A stretch of 64,000 nt of DNA from Prochlorococcus sp. AG-409-P03 (GTDB lineage: Bacteria; Cyanobacteriota; Cyanobacteriia; PCC-6307; Cyanobiaceae), in assembly GCA_003215295.1 (NCBI GenBank), contig QCKN01000005.1, positions 22,019 through 86,018 on the forward strand. Reading direction: 5' to 3'. Both the position numbers and the translations under genes were made by a program. The notes below the pieces were generated by a model. It saw only the letters and a list, made by a program, of their open reading frames with translations, did not search any database and was not told where the DNA came from. Of the stretch, positions 1 to 9,942 are shown piece by piece; the first letter of the stretch is position 1; each line of letters starts with the position of its first letter.

Positions 1-1485
1 GTCTTCTATTCCTTGAATGTCCGTAAGGATTCGGACTTCTTTCCCTTCTTTAATAAGTCCCATGGCAGCTCCACTTACAGGGGCTTTTAGAGGTACACCT
101 GCATCCATAAGAGCCAATGTGCTTCCACAGACTGAACCCATTGATGTTGATCCGTTTGAGCTCAGAATTTCACTAACCACCCTAAGTACATAAGGGAAAG
201 TATCTTTTGCTGGTAAAACGGGAATTATGGCTCGTTCAGCTAAGGCTCCATGGCCAATCTCGCGGCGTCCAGGCGATCTCATTGGCCTGGTTTCACCAAC
301 GGAGAATGGTGGAAAATTGTAGTGATGAATGTAGGTTTTCTCGGTATTTGGATTTAAGTCGTCCATTTCTTGAGCGTCACTTGGTGTGCCAAGTGTTGCT
401 GTAGAAAGAACCTGAGTCAGACCTCTTTGGAAGAGCCCTGAACCATGAACCCGCTTTGGAAGAATTCCCGCAGCAGCATCGATTTTTCTTACTTCATCAA
501 GCTTGCGTCCATCTACACGTTTTCCATCTTTTATAATTTGTTCTCGCATTAACTTCTTAGTTAATGATTTAAAGCTATTCCCTAGTAATTTGCTATTTGT
601 TGAGAGGGCTTTTTTTACTGCATTGTCATCTTTAAGAGCGTCTATTGCTTCTGAAAGTTCAGATTTAATTTCAGCAAGCTTGTTATCTCGCTCTTCTTTT
701 GTTTGTTCAAAATGTTTTAGTACTTCTCCAATGGCTTTGCTGCAATTTTTCTCGATGTAAGCAGGAAGAGTTTTATCTTCAGGTGGCTCTTCTGGTTTGA
801 CTTGTTTAATCCCTGCTTCTTTAATGATTTCTTCTTGGGCTTTGATTAATTCTGTAACGGCTTCATAGCCAAAATCTATGGCTTCTATGACGTCTTGTTC
901 TGTTAGTTGGTTTGCGCCCGCTTCTACCATCACGACTCCATCAGGAGTACCTGCGACAACTAAGTCAAGATCTCCTCTCTCAATTTCTCTATAGCTTGGA
1001 TTGAGGACAAAATCATCACCAAGAAGTCCAACTCGAACAGCGGCCATTGGGCCACTAAAAGGTATTCCAGCTAGCAAAGTTGACATTGATGCGCCAGTTA
1101 CGGCAAGTACATCAGCTGGAACTCTTTCATCAAGTGATAGACATGTTGCCACTATTTGAATGTCATCTCTCATCCATGCAGGGAAGAGGGGCCTCATTGG
1201 ACGATCTATGAGGCGTGAAATTAGCGTTGCTCTTTCTGGAGGGCGACCTTCTCGCCTCATGAAGCTGCCTGGAATACGACCTGCGGCATAAAGCCTTTCT
1301 TCGTAATCGCAAACGAGTGGAAGGAAGTCAATCCCTTCTCGTCCTGTTGCTTGGGTCGCTGTAACAAGGACTGCGGTATCCCCGCACTCCACCATTACGG
1401 ATCCTCCGGCCTGGGGCGCGAATCTCCCTGTTGTCAACCTTATCTCCCGACCATCAAAGGAGATCGTCTTTGTCTGACCTTGCAC
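1..1485 (-). CDS. pnp: Polyribonucleotide nucleotidyltransferase (PNPase), 3' end beyond window
   Basis: PNPase degrades RNA 3'-to-5' by phosphorolysis and works in mRNA turnover. The reading frame is open for 495 codons from a GTG (residues [17 protein letters not shown]) to the window edge, so it is absent from the ORF track. The first RNase PH-like domain is clear ([16 protein letters not shown], then [14 protein letters not shown] and LIDRPMRP). An all-alpha linker follows, then the second RNase PH domain ([46 protein letters not shown]), ending at ...TDIQGIED. The KH and S1 RNA-binding domains should lie beyond position 1. The GTG start is chosen because it matches the conserved family N-terminus. 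The gene follows rpsN on the same strand after about 160 bp. Confidence 0.95.
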   Translation of the reverse strand, partial: MQGQTKTISFDGREIRLTTGRFAPQAGGSVMVECGDTAVLVTATQATGREGIDFLPLVCDYEERLYAAGRIPGSFMRREGRPPERATLISRLIDRPMRPLFPAWMRDDIQIVATCLSLDERVPADVLAVTGASMSTLLAGIPFSGPMAAVRVGLLGDDFVLNPSYREIERGDLDLVVAGTPDGVVMVEAGANQLTEQDVIEAIDFGYEAVTELIKAQEEIIKEAGIKQVKPEEPPEDKTLPAYIEKNCSKAIGEVLKHFEQTKEERDNKLAEIKSELSEAIDALKDDNAVKKALSTNSKLLGNSFKSLTKKLMREQIIKDGKRVDGRKLDEVRKIDAAAGILPKRVHGSGLFQRGLTQVLSTATLGTPSDAQEMDDLNPNTEKTYIHHYNFPPFSVGETRPMRSPGRREIGHGALAERAIIPVLPAKDTFPYVLRVVSEILSSNGSTSMGSVCGSTLALMDAGVPLKAPVSGAAMGLIKEGKEVRILTDIQGIED

Positions 1486-1643
1486 GTGCTCTTATGTCCT
1501 TTTGTCTATCGATATTGTTGCACTTTATAGGCACCCTTTAAAGAGAAAATTTGATTTGACGACGTTTGAGCAATATGTATACAAAATTTTTTCAGCAATT
1601 TATCTGTATTTTTGAGGGTTTTGCCAAATATTCCTTTAGGAAG

Positions 1644-1946
1644 TTACCAGCTTGATTTAACTACACCAGGTAATTCACCTTTATGTGCTCTTTCTCGCAG
1701 CTGGTTTCTGCAAAGGCCAAAGTCGCGATAGACACCTCTTGGTTTACCAGTTGCCCAGCAACGATTCCTAATCCTGTTGGGGGCACTATTCCGTGGTAGG
1801 GCTTGGATTTTTCTGTGTATTTCTAGGCGCTCCATAGGGTCTTTGGCTGACCGGAACGCTTTTATTAGCGCAGTTCGCTTTGTAGAGAACCTCTCAACTA
1901 GCTTTTTGCGCTTCACATCTCGCGCGATCATTGATTTTTTGGCCAT
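1644..1946 (-). CDS. rpsN: 30S ribosomal protein S14
   Basis: Small-subunit protein that helps assemble the 30S head near the A and P sites. The 100-residue product starts [16 protein letters not shown] and holds the S14 signature ([26 protein letters not shown]). At 100 residues, and without the paired CxxC motifs, it is the zinc-independent long form. It stands alone between pnp and rseP rather than in a ribosomal-protein operon. Confidence 0.97.
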   Translation of the reverse strand: MAKKSMIARDVKRKKLVERFSTKRTALIKAFRSAKDPMERLEIHRKIQALPRNSAPNRIRNRCWATGKPRGVYRDFGLCRNQLRERAHKGELPGVVKSSW

Positions 1947-2051
1947 GCAGTGGCGTTACTGAGTAAGAATCTTGGTTGAATCTTAACTGTTGGTGTATAC
2001 ACGTCCTGTCATGTGACAGATCAATTGGCTGAAAGGGCTTCCTTTGCAGGA

Positions 2052-3134
2052 TTAATGACTTATCAGTTGATGAACAAAGCTCAACTGACTTGTGTCTCGA
2101 ATAATTAGGACAATGCTTAGCCCTACTAGGAGGAGAAAACCGGATTGCATGAATGCAAGTTGAATCCGTTCAGGGATGGGTTTCCCTCGAAAACCTTCAA
2201 TTAGTAGTAGTAATAATTGCCCGCCATCTAGTAGTGGTAAGGGTAGTGAGTTAAGAACAGCAAGGTTTATTGAAACTAATGCTGCAAATAGAACTAAGCC
2301 AGAACCTCCTTTTTCTGAGAGCTGGGCTCCAATTTCTACAATCTTTACAGGTCCACTTAGCTGTTTTGCCGTGCTTCCAAAATCAGTGATCAGACCTTGA
2401 TATCCCTTGATTGTTCTGTTTAGCAGCTCAAAAAATTGTTTGCCTGAGTATTGCAAGACCTCAAGAACACCTTTGGCTGGGTGGAGTGCATCAATGACAT
2501 TTGGCTGTAATTGAGCCCCTATTTTCCCAATTCCAAGATCATCTGAGGGGGTGAGGTTAATGATGTTTTCTTCATGTCCTCGAATCACTCCAATTTTTAC
2601 ATTTTCTCCAGGTGAGGATTGAATACTATCTACAAAGGTTTGAACTCCTTTTTGGCCACTACTCAAGGATTCCCCATCAATACTAAGAATTTGATCCCCT
2701 GCTTTAAGACCAGCTTGGTCTGCAATTTCTGATTGTTGGACAGCTAAAACTAGAACTCCTGGTTCTGGTGGGTTTGGAATTCCTGCAAGCGTTGCCTGAC
2801 CTAATAGTACAAACCAAGCAAGAAAGAGATTCGCTAGAACTCCTGCTGAAATTACAAGTACCCTTTGCTGAATTGGCCTATTACGAAGCAAATCAGGATC
2901 ATTACGCGGGATTTCACTTTCTTTGTCGTCATCTGGGAATGAAACAAAGCCACCAAGGGGCAATGCCCTGAGGGAATAAGTGACTCCTCGAAATTGTTTT
3001 TTGAATAGAGGTGGGCCAAAGCCAATAGAGAACCCGTTAACCCTGATTCCTTGTAAGACTGCGGCAAGGAAGTGCCCACTTTCGTGTACAAATATCAGGA
3101 GTCCTAGAACCGCTAAAGATGACAGGACGTTCAT
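2052..3134 (-). CDS. rseP: RIP metalloprotease, site-2 protease family
   Basis: Membrane zinc protease of the S2P/RseP family, which cuts substrates inside the membrane, typically releasing membrane-held regulators. The catalytic HExxH (HESGH) is at residues 17-21 in the first membrane segment. A PDZ domain follows (about 120-210: GVLVLAVQQSEIADQAGLKAGDQILSIDG in part), and the second active-site motif lies in NSLPLPLLDGG near residue 300. At 360 residues it is the usual size for a single-PDZ cyanobacterial member. The substrate cannot be told from sequence. It lies just downstream of serS, 19 bp away on the same strand. Confidence 0.92.
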   Translation of the reverse strand: MNVLSSLAVLGLLIFVHESGHFLAAVLQGIRVNGFSIGFGPPLFKKQFRGVTYSLRALPLGGFVSFPDDDKESEIPRNDPDLLRNRPIQQRVLVISAGVLANLFLAWFVLLGQATLAGIPNPPEPGVLVLAVQQSEIADQAGLKAGDQILSIDGESLSSGQKGVQTFVDSIQSSPGENVKIGVIRGHEENIINLTPSDDLGIGKIGAQLQPNVIDALHPAKGVLEVLQYSGKQFFELLNRTIKGYQGLITDFGSTAKQLSGPVKIVEIGAQLSEKGGSGLVLFAALVSINLAVLNSLPLPLLDGGQLLLLLIEGFRGKPIPERIQLAFMQSGFLLLVGLSIVLIIRDTSQLSFVHQLISH

Positions 3135-3153
3135 TAGGACGGAATTTGTTGGT

Positions 3154-4431
3154 TCATTCTGGACTTAATTGAGTGTCTCCAAAGTAAGGGATTAAGCATT
3201 GTGGTAGCGATACGCTCCCATCGGATTGCTGTCCATTTTCGAGAATTGCTGCCATTGTCCTCCCAACAGCTAACCCGCTGCCATTGAGTGTGTGTAGAAG
3301 TTGAGTAGCTTTTTCTTGTTTTGTTCTTATTGAGGATCGTCTTGCCTGAAAAGCTTCACAGTTGCTGCAACTTGAGATTTCCCTGAAGGCCTTTGCACCT
3401 GGTAACCAAACTTCTAAGTCAAATGTTCTGCATGCAGAAAAGCCAAGATCACCTGCACAAAGTTCAATTACTCGATATGGGAGTTCAAGTTCTTGCAATA
3501 CGGCTTCTGCGTCTTTAGTTATTTCTAAATGTGCAGCCTTAGATTCTTCAGGGTGGACAAACCAATAAAGCTCAACTTTGTTGAATTGATGAAGCCTTAT
3601 AAGCCCTCTTGTATCTCTTCCATAGCTTCCTGCCTCTCTCCGAAAGCAGGGGCTATACGCTACATATTTAAGAGGGAGATCTTTCATAGGAATGATCTCT
3701 TCACGATGGAGAGAGGTAACAGGAACCTCAGCGGTGGGAGTTAGCCATAAATCATCGTCGGCACAACGAAAGCTTTCTTCTGCGAACTTGGGCAGCTGTC
3801 CCGAGCCTGTCAGGCTGGCACTGTTGACTAATACAGGAGGAAGAACTTCTTTATATCCCTTGGAGCTGTGAAGATCCAACATGAAGTTGATTAGAGCTCT
3901 TTCTAGCCGAGCACCTTGATTGATCAAGGTAACAAAGCGACTTTGAGCGATTTTTGCAGACCTTTCTGTCTCGAATAGATCTAGTCGTTCTGCAATCTCC
4001 CAATGATTTTGAAGATCCTTTCCGCGCTTTGGTATGCCCCAACGGCGGATTTCTTTATTGTCTTTTTCATCTTTACCATCCGGGCATTCTATTGAAGGAA
4101 GATTCGGCAATTTCAGAAGCTCTTCTTTCAAAGTTTTTGAAATTGCTTTTTCTTTTTCTTCTATGAGGGAAACTTTTTGCTTGACTTCGTTTCCAAGTAG
4201 GCGGAGGTCAGCTATCTCTTTTGAGCTTGGGGTCGCTCCATTTTTCAGTCTCTGACCAACTTCTTTCCCGATGTTATTGCCTTTAGCTTGGAGGTTAGAT
4301 CTTTCAACTTCTAGATCTTTTTGGTGGGATGAAATTTTCTGAAGAGTGGATAAATCGACATTAAGACCTCTTCTGGCGAGTGAATCTGCTACCAGAGAGG
4401 GGTTTTCACGTATCAGACGCTGGTCAAGCAA
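3154..4431 (-). CDS. serS: Seryl-tRNA synthetase
   Basis: Charges tRNA-Ser with serine. This class II synthetase has 425 residues. The N-terminal coiled-coil arm that grips the tRNA extra arm covers about residues 25-115 and is rich in E, K and L. Motif 2 is visible as FRREAGSYGRDTRG...HQFNKVE, and motif 3 as GSGLAVGRTMAAILEN near the C-terminus. The upstream gap to the AAA ATPase gene is about 160 bp and shows no recognisable gene. Confidence 0.96.
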   Translation of the reverse strand: MLDQRLIRENPSLVADSLARRGLNVDLSTLQKISSHQKDLEVERSNLQAKGNNIGKEVGQRLKNGATPSSKEIADLRLLGNEVKQKVSLIEEKEKAISKTLKEELLKLPNLPSIECPDGKDEKDNKEIRRWGIPKRGKDLQNHWEIAERLDLFETERSAKIAQSRFVTLINQGARLERALINFMLDLHSSKGYKEVLPPVLVNSASLTGSGQLPKFAEESFRCADDDLWLTPTAEVPVTSLHREEIIPMKDLPLKYVAYSPCFRREAGSYGRDTRGLIRLHQFNKVELYWFVHPEESKAAHLEITKDAEAVLQELELPYRVIELCAGDLGFSACRTFDLEVWLPGAKAFREISSCSNCEAFQARRSSIRTKQEKATQLLHTLNGSGLAVGRTMAAILENGQQSDGSVSLPQCLIPYFGDTQLSPE

Positions 4432-4593
4432 GATGGTTTTTGAGTAACAAAATCAGCCTAAGACTTCTTGCGCCCGACCTTTTGCTTTGGGAGGTTTAAA
4501 GGTATTACACCATTGCCTTTGAAGCTTTGTAGCGAAAATAGCTTTTTAAAGATTAGTAGATCAATTTTATTAGGCTATTACTATTTGTGTGGA

Positions 4594-6072
4594 CTAATTA
4601 ATTTGGATTGATGCTGGCCGTGCTCTTCCAGTTGAACTCCACTGCTTTAAAGAGGTGAGTTGTTCTTTTGCTGTTCTTGATAGTGGAACAAGTTGACTTG
4701 CGGCAAGGATTAGATCGCTTTCTTGGAGTTCCCTTCTTTCAGCGAATGCAAAGTGCATGCCTTCTATAACAGTTTGCTCTAGCTCTGCACCAGAAAAGCC
4801 AACTGTTCTGTCCACTACTGAGCTTAGGGGTAAATTTATGTTTGGACGTCTTTGTTGAATATGAAGTTTCAAGATGCTAAACCGCTCATTATCTGTGGGT
4901 AGGTCAAGCAAGAAGATTTCGTCAAAGCGGCCTTTCCTAAGGAGTTCTCCAGGTAGGCGTTCCACTCCATTTGCTGTGGCAACAACAAAAACAGCTGAAG
5001 TTTTTTCAGCCATCCAAGTCAGCACATTAGCTAGTACGCGTTGACTTGTTCCTCCGTCACTTCTTGCATCTCCACCAAACCCTTTGTCTATTTCATCGAT
5101 CCATAGGACACATGGAGCCATTGCCTCTGCACGTTGAATGGTTTCTCGAGTCCGAGCTTCACTTGCTCCTACAAGCCCTGCGAAAAGTCTTCCTACATCG
5201 AGCCTAAGCAGTGGCATTGACCAACTGTGAGCAATGACTTTTGCTGTTAAGGATTTACCTGTGCCTTGAGGGCCAATTAGTAAAACCCCCCTTGGGAGTG
5301 GCAACCCAAAGCTTCTTGCCTCATCGGAAAAAGCTTGATGACGTTGATCCAGCCATTTTTTAAGTGCGTCTAAGCCGCCAATGTCAGCAGGCGTGGCCTG
5401 TGTTTCGCAATATTCAAGGACTTCGCTGCGGGCGACTGTTTGGCGCTTCTCTGCCAGGACTTCACTTAGGTCTTCTATTCCCAGCTTTCCCCTCTGTGCT
5501 AAGGCACGTGCGGCAACTTGACGAACTCTCGCTTCACTGAGTCCAGTACAGGCATGAGTGAGTTCTTCTAGAACATCATTTTCGAGAGAACTTCCACTCG
5601 CTTGGGAAATATTCTCAAGCAGGACTCTGAGCTCAGGTTCCTGTGGAAGAGGTAGGTCGAGAATTGTTAAAGCATCTTCAAGATCACTTGGAGGAGTCCA
5701 GAGCGCTGAGCAAAGAACAATTGTGTGAGGCTGTTGTCTTAAATGTCCAGAAAGATTCCTTAGCATTCGGGCAATTCCTGGGTCTTCACAGAAACGGTGA
5801 AAATCCTTAAGTAGAAGAATTGTTGGATTGCTTGAGTCGAGGTTTTGAATCCATTCCAGGACAGCCATAGGTTGCCTGGTGCCAAGGCCTTTCGCATTCA
5901 ATATTCCTTTTAGACCTTGGATGTAGTCCCACGAAGCTAGTCGGCGTGGGCTCAGCCTTGTTGCAGCACTTTCTAGTAAAACCTCTACTCTTTCTTCTTC
6001 TCCACTGCGAATCCAGATCATAGGAGTACTCGCCCGAATTAAAAGATCTAGATGGTCATCCCAGTACTGCAT
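4594..6072 (-). CDS. AAA+ ATPase, Ycf46-like
   Basis: A 492-residue AAA+ ATPase resembling Ycf46, a protein encoded in some algal plastids and in cyanobacteria. The N-terminal half (about 1-225) is poorly typed. The AAA module follows, with Walker A GPQGTGKS at about 267-274, Walker B VLWIDEID, and sensor and arginine-finger segments (VATANGVERLPGELLRKGRFDEI). The C-terminal lid carries FSGAELEQTVIEG. Ycf46 homologues have been linked to inorganic-carbon use and photosynthesis regulation in cyanobacteria, but the molecular substrate is not established. The gene starts 2 bp after the DUF177 gene stops, so the two are probably co-transcribed with yidC. Confidence 0.88.
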   Translation of the reverse strand: MQYWDDHLDLLIRASTPMIWIRSGEEERVEVLLESAATRLSPRRLASWDYIQGLKGILNAKGLGTRQPMAVLEWIQNLDSSNPTILLLKDFHRFCEDPGIARMLRNLSGHLRQQPHTIVLCSALWTPPSDLEDALTILDLPLPQEPELRVLLENISQASGSSLENDVLEELTHACTGLSEARVRQVAARALAQRGKLGIEDLSEVLAEKRQTVARSEVLEYCETQATPADIGGLDALKKWLDQRHQAFSDEARSFGLPLPRGVLLIGPQGTGKSLTAKVIAHSWSMPLLRLDVGRLFAGLVGASEARTRETIQRAEAMAPCVLWIDEIDKGFGGDARSDGGTSQRVLANVLTWMAEKTSAVFVVATANGVERLPGELLRKGRFDEIFLLDLPTDNERFSILKLHIQQRRPNINLPLSSVVDRTVGFSGAELEQTVIEGMHFAFAERRELQESDLILAASQLVPLSRTAKEQLTSLKQWSSTGRARPASIQIN

Positions 6073-6074
6073 GA

Positions 6075-6602
6075 TTAAAGAAGCTTCTTTAAAATTTCCA
6101 TTCTTGGATCAATCGAAGTCCTGGCATTGGCTTTCTCTTTATTTGCTCTGACCGTAGTGACTTCATGGTAATTATCTTGGCCTGGGCATTCTTTGCCGCA
6201 AGTATTAAGTAAAGGTAGTCCTAGAGTTAATTGTTCAAAAGTCCATCTTTCTGGATTAAAGTAACCTTGAGGGTCTAAAGACTCAACCCATGAGTACAAG
6301 TTCGGTGTTTTTGGGGAGAGAGCTCTTTGAGGAAGACTTGCTTCCCCAACCCTGATCAACTCTTTTGGATTGCATTCAATACCTTGGTTGAAAGCGCGGA
6401 GACATCTGTCACATGTCAGTTTCAAAAGAGTAGCTAGCCTTCCTTGCAATACAAGAAAATCGTCATTCAATTCTGCACTAATAGTCCCTTGGATAGGCCT
6501 TGAAGAAGGTAGTTCGTTTAGATATACTTCGAAGTCCCATGTTTTCGGGCTGGCAAGAGCTCTCAATTCCTTTATAGGAATTGGGTTCAGCCCAGCTATC
6601 AT
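6075..6602 (-). CDS. DUF177 (YceD-like) protein
   Basis: 175-residue protein of the YceD/DUF177 family. In other bacteria YceD is linked to 23S rRNA accumulation and often sits near rpmF; in plants DUF177A affects plastid 23S rRNA. The diagnostic segment is the [13 protein letters not shown] region, whose paired cysteines join two later ones ([12 protein letters not shown]) to form a possible metal site. It overlaps the end of yidC by 4 bp (ATGA), which suggests translational coupling. Here it sits between yidC and the Ycf46-like gene rather than beside rpmF. Confidence 0.82.
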   Translation of the reverse strand: MIAGLNPIPIKELRALASPKTWDFEVYLNELPSSRPIQGTISAELNDDFLVLQGRLATLLKLTCDRCLRAFNQGIECNPKELIRVGEASLPQRALSPKTPNLYSWVESLDPQGYFNPERWTFEQLTLGLPLLNTCGKECPGQDNYHEVTTVRANKEKANARTSIDPRMEILKKLL

Positions 6603-7741
6603 TTTCCACTTTTAGGCTCGAAAGGAAGACGTTCTCCCATTCCAGAAGGAGTTGTGGCTATTGCAGTGGTGGGTTTGTTAGAGAGTTGATCGTCAAGAAT
6701 TTTTTGGAGGTTTTCCGGAAGAGCCTCTTGACTAAGAAGAAAAGTCTGGAGGGCTTGAAACATATTTGCGATAACCATATAGAGCAGAACACCAGCTGGC
6801 AATGGAAAAAATAGAAACATGCCTGTGATCATTATTGGTGTGATCTTGTTGGCAGTTGACTGTTGGGGGTTTACTGGCATCCCTTTGCCCGAAAGAGCTT
6901 GAGAAGCTAAAAGAGTTAGACCAAAGGCTCCAACAAGGATTGCTATGTCCCAATTGATTGCACCATCAACGTAAAAACCAACTTGCCCGAGTGCTTTTAT
7001 AAAAAGAAATCCACTCTTTGCTGCTAAACCAGGAATCTTTGCTTCAACTGTTGCATCGCCTTCTTTCAAGGCTTTTACTGTCCCATTAGAAGAGACTTGA
7101 ACTAGGTCTTCTCCTTTTGTGACTTTCCAGTTGGGAGTGAATTTTGCCCCGTCTTCAAAACGGGAAGTTACGTTGCTGAAGGGTTCTCCGTTAAGAGTCT
7201 GAAGGTTGATTTGGACAGTCTCCCCACTCCCGATTTTTGTCCCGCCTGGAATAGACGCAACTATTGGGAAATGGTCGGTTTCAGTAACAAATATTGAATG
7301 ACGAGCACTTAAAAAGGGTTTTGGTTCAACAGTAGCTACCTGATCAGAAGGCAGGATTTTTAAATTTACTAAGTAGGGAACATCAGCAAATGGTGACCCT
7401 CTCAAAGTTGCAAAGAGAGCAAATAAAATCGGCATTTGAACTAGGAGAGGAAGGCATCCGGCAAGTGGACTCCCGAACTCATTCATCAGCTTCCCTAATT
7501 CTTCTTGCTGCTTTTGGGGGTTGCTTGCATATCTGGATTTGATCTCAGCCTGACGTTTTTGCATCACTGGCTGGGCTATTCGCATTCTTCTTGCACTTCG
7601 AATAGAACCCGCACTTAAGGGGAAGAGTGCAAGTCTGATAACAATTGTTAGGGCGACAATCGCAAGGCCATAGCTAGGGACTAGTCCATAGAAGAAATCC
7701 AGAATCGGGATCAGCAAGTTGTCAGAGATGTACCCGATCAC
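6599..7741 (-). CDS. yidC: YidC/Oxa1 family membrane insertase
   Basis: Inserts proteins into the plasma and/or thylakoid membrane. The core has TM1 (residues 18-43) with the conserved groove arginine in [10 protein letters not shown], the cytoplasmic helical hairpin (51-90), TM2 ([19 protein letters not shown]), TM3 ([16 protein letters not shown]) and two C-terminal segments ([22 protein letters not shown]). The periplasmic/lumenal stretch between TM2 and TM3 is unusually long (about 120-260) and holds a segment resembling a bacterial Ig-like (BIG2) domain ([21 protein letters not shown]). Cyanobacterial YidC lacks the large Gram-negative P1 domain, so this loop is the main extramembrane part. 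The neighbourhood rpmH-rnpA-PH-yidC is the classic one. Confidence 0.94.
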   Translation of the reverse strand: MIGYISDNLLIPILDFFYGLVPSYGLAIVALTIVIRLALFPLSAGSIRSARRMRIAQPVMQKRQAEIKSRYASNPQKQQEELGKLMNEFGSPLAGCLPLLVQMPILFALFATLRGSPFADVPYLVNLKILPSDQVATVEPKPFLSARHSIFVTETDHFPIVASIPGGTKIGSGETVQINLQTLNGEPFSNVTSRFEDGAKFTPNWKVTKGEDLVQVSSNGTVKALKEGDATVEAKIPGLAAKSGFLFIKALGQVGFYVDGAINWDIAILVGAFGLTLLASQALSGKGMPVNPQQSTANKITPIMITGMFLFFPLPAGVLLYMVIANMFQALQTFLLSQEALPENLQKILDDQLSNKPTTAIATTPSGMGERLPFEPKSGK

Positions 7742-7825
7742 GATGTTTCTCTCAGAGATTTGGGAAAGGTAATGCCAGTTTGCAACATCAAGTGTTGTGC
7801 TGTCTAAAGTGGATTCTGAAGTTGA

Positions 7826-8239
7826 TCATGCTGCAAACCCTTCTACATTGTTTTTCAGAGCCTTTGCAGTACGGATATTTATTTGCTGATTGATGTACTT
7901 CTCGACTTCCCTAAACCTCGGTACTGACCTCATTTCGAGCTTTGCCCCATCTTTAACTACTAGAACCATATCTCCATAAAAGCCGAACCCCCTTGAGATT
8001 GATCGGATTTCTGTGATTTGACCAAAAACCACTTGACTTTGATCTTTCCCAAACCAGCCTCCAGTTACTGAAACACGTTTATTGGTGATCTTGTATCTAA
8101 GCCAAAGTGCTCTGACTATTGCTGCAAATGTAAATGGAAGGCCAATTATGGTTAAGCCTGCAAGCAAATTTATTGCTAGGTCAACTTTGGCAGGACCTCC
8201 TTCGTAGAAAGTTTTCTCAATAGATCCTGAAACTGTCAT
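7826..8239 (-). CDS. PH-domain (bPH2) membrane protein
   Basis: 137 residues with a central hydrophobic hairpin (about 23-45) followed by a bacterial pleckstrin-homology-like module: RYKITNKRVSVTGGWFGKDQSQVVFGQITEIRS..., then MVLVVKDGAKLEMRSVPR. In cyanobacteria a gene of this kind sits between rnpA and yidC, as here. It overlaps the end of rnpA by 4 bp, so it is likely translated with it. No molecular function is known to me; the position suggests a membrane-biogenesis role, which is inference. Confidence 0.8.
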   Translation of the reverse strand: MTVSGSIEKTFYEGGPAKVDLAINLLAGLTIIGLPFTFAAIVRALWLRYKITNKRVSVTGGWFGKDQSQVVFGQITEIRSISRGFGFYGDMVLVVKDGAKLEMRSVPRFREVEKYINQQINIRTAKALKNNVEGFAA

Positions 8240-8622
8240 AAAAGGAGGTCTGCAGCGTCGAGTAGTTGATCACATTCTTCTAGCAGTTGGCAGGTGGATT
8301 TGTCAGAGGACTTTGGCTTAAGGCTGATTAACAGCCAATTCTTTATTTGGGCGGAATCCTGAAAGAGTCTTTCCCTGAGGTGATTATGAATTAGCCGTCT
8401 TAAACGGTTTCTAACAACTGCCTTTTTGCTAACTTTGTTGCTTATGGCAACAGCACACTTACAGGCAGTTGGGTTACCATCTTTGAAGCTTGATTTTTGC
8501 AAGATGGGTTTAGACTTTGCAACTCTAAGAATCATTAAAGAGCCGTGATATCTCTTGCCAAACCTATGAATGTGATCAAAACATCTATGTCCCTTTAGCC
8601 GCATTGATCTTGGTAGAACCAT
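8236..8622 (-). CDS. rnpA: Ribonuclease P protein component
   Basis: Protein cofactor of RNase P, which matures tRNA 5' ends. The 128 residues include the RNR signature ISNKVSKKAVVRNRLRRLIHNHLRE and the N-terminal FGKRYHGSLMILRV region. It lies just downstream of rpmH and overlaps the PH-domain gene by 4 bp. Confidence 0.95.
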   Translation of the reverse strand: MVLPRSMRLKGHRCFDHIHRFGKRYHGSLMILRVAKSKPILQKSSFKDGNPTACKCAVAISNKVSKKAVVRNRLRRLIHNHLRERLFQDSAQIKNWLLISLKPKSSDKSTCQLLEECDQLLDAADLLL

Positions 8623-8671
8623 TGATGGGAATTTCTTGTGACCCTTCTAAGGAAGTTTGCTGAGATTTTAA

Positions 8672-8809
8672 CTAAACCGCTAGTCGGCTACGGCCTCTTT
8701 TCCTGCGACTTCTTATGACTCTTCGCCCAGTATGAGTTCTCATTCTCACCCGAAATCCTGAGACGCGTTTTCTTTTTCGGCTTGTACCACCAAGGGTTCT
8801 TTTTGTCAT
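8672..8809 (-). CDS. rpmH: 50S ribosomal protein L34
   Basis: This 45-residue gene is too short for the ORF track. Translating the reverse strand gives [20 protein letters not shown], then [20 protein letters not shown], then SRLAV and a stop. This is the L34 pattern: highly basic, with the (K/R)RTLGGT...RVSGFRxRM...GRRVI core. It heads the rpmH-rnpA-PH-yidC cluster. Confidence 0.96.
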   Translation of the reverse strand: MTKRTLGGTSRKRKRVSGFRVRMRTHTGRRVIRSRRKRGRSRLAV

Positions 8810-8859
8810 TGAATAGTTCCGAGGCTTGGCTTTGTAAGACTTTTTCCTAATTTATCAGG

Positions 8860-9441
8860 TCAATCGATATCTATATTCCAACTTCCGATATAACTCGATA
8901 TTGGGAGATCCCCAGGAGTTTGGGACGTGACATTGATTTGAAACATTCCTGCTCTAGAAGGATTGAAGATTTTCATAACCAAGGCGATTGACTCCCTAGC
9001 AGGGATTGGCTCGTCAGGAAATACTTCAATAGAGGTGTTGTCATTGTTAACTTCAAAGACTGCAGGAATGTTCTCTTTACATTTTGTTCTCTCGAGCATT
9101 CCTCCTACCATTACTTTGCATAAGCTCAGCTTTTTGGGAGTTATGGTTGCGTCGAAATATTTTGGAATTGTCAGACTTAGTTTGAGAGTCGCATTTTTTC
9201 GATCTCTTTTTTTCATGATTAGGTAGTAGGTAGATCTATCGCGTTTTGTTCTCGAACTTTGAGTGTAATAAAGCTTTTTGTATGTGCCAGTGTCGTCCCA
9301 TCGAAATTCAACCATTGATGGGTTGGCAAGTGCTTTAGAGCTAAAGGCTTCGGGCAAAGTCAAACTGCCAGTAAGAGCAAATGCTGTAATAGCGATTGCT
9401 GGGATTCTTTTTAGGTGAAAACCTGTTTGAGTTCTAGTCAT
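8860..9441 (-). CDS. DUF2808 secreted protein
   Basis: 193-residue exported protein with an N-terminal signal peptide (hydrophobic stretch AIAITAFALTGSLTLP, probable cleavage after SSKALA). The mature part matches the cyanobacterial DUF2808 family as I remember it: a VEFRWD start, LKLSLTIPKYFDATITPKK, IEVFPDEPIPARESIALVMKIFNP and a C-terminal YIGSW. Its role is unknown and the likely location is periplasm or outer membrane. It stands alone between rpmH and the chorismate mutase gene, on the same strand as both. Confidence 0.78.
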   Translation of the reverse strand: MTRTQTGFHLKRIPAIAITAFALTGSLTLPEAFSSKALANPSMVEFRWDDTGTYKKLYYTQSSRTKRDRSTYYLIMKKRDRKNATLKLSLTIPKYFDATITPKKLSLCKVMVGGMLERTKCKENIPAVFEVNNDNTSIEVFPDEPIPARESIALVMKIFNPSRAGMFQINVTSQTPGDLPISSYIGSWNIDID

Positions 9442-9549
9442 TGGATTAAAGAAGATGTCTTAGCTAGAGATTTTCACCTTTAGGTTAATAAGGCAATTCT
9501 CCTTTGCTCTTGGGGGCTGAAGATGAAACTTATGCCGGCCCCATATCTG

Positions 9550-9939
9550 TCATTTCTTGTTTGACCTGTCTGGTCTAAGCAAACGTGCTTGCCCTAGATA
9601 AGGGTGTTTAGGCTTTTGAGCAAGTGGTAACAAGACGTGAGCAAGAATTCGAATGCAAAATTTGAGATCTCCTTCCACAGACATTTGCTGGCAGTCAAGC
9701 AAGGCAATACTTTCCCAACCCTTTTGCTTTCGAGCAATCGCAGCAGGAAAACAAGCATTGAGATCTGCTGTTACTGAAAATGTAATAGAAATAATTTGTT
9801 CAGGGCTAAGTGCATTTCTGCTGACAAGCTCTGAGACTAATTCGCTTACAGCTGTTTCTATGGCTTCTGGTGTGTTGTTATGAGCAGTAGTAGCCCCTCG
9901 CAAGCCGCATAGGTTTAACGATTTTGTATCTAAGGCCAT
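9550..9939 (-). CDS. aroH: Chorismate mutase, AroH class
   Basis: Converts chorismate to prephenate for phenylalanine and tyrosine synthesis. The 129-residue length and sequence match the monofunctional AroH type known from Bacillus: GLRGATTAHNNTPEAI at the N-terminus, then FSVTADLNACFPAAIAR and LDCQQMSVEGDLKFCIRIL, which holds the active-site Glu/Arg region. It begins 3 bp after the sppA stop and is probably co-transcribed with it. Confidence 0.9.
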   Translation of the reverse strand: MALDTKSLNLCGLRGATTAHNNTPEAIETAVSELVSELVSRNALSPEQIISITFSVTADLNACFPAAIARKQKGWESIALLDCQQMSVEGDLKFCIRILAHVLLPLAQKPKHPYLGQARLLRPDRSNKK

Positions 9940-9942
9940 GGA

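Noticed and set aside
207-760. Plus-strand ORFs of 65 and 85 aa (207..404, 503..760)
   Set aside because: They lie antisense inside pnp, whose conserved protein fills the opposite strand.
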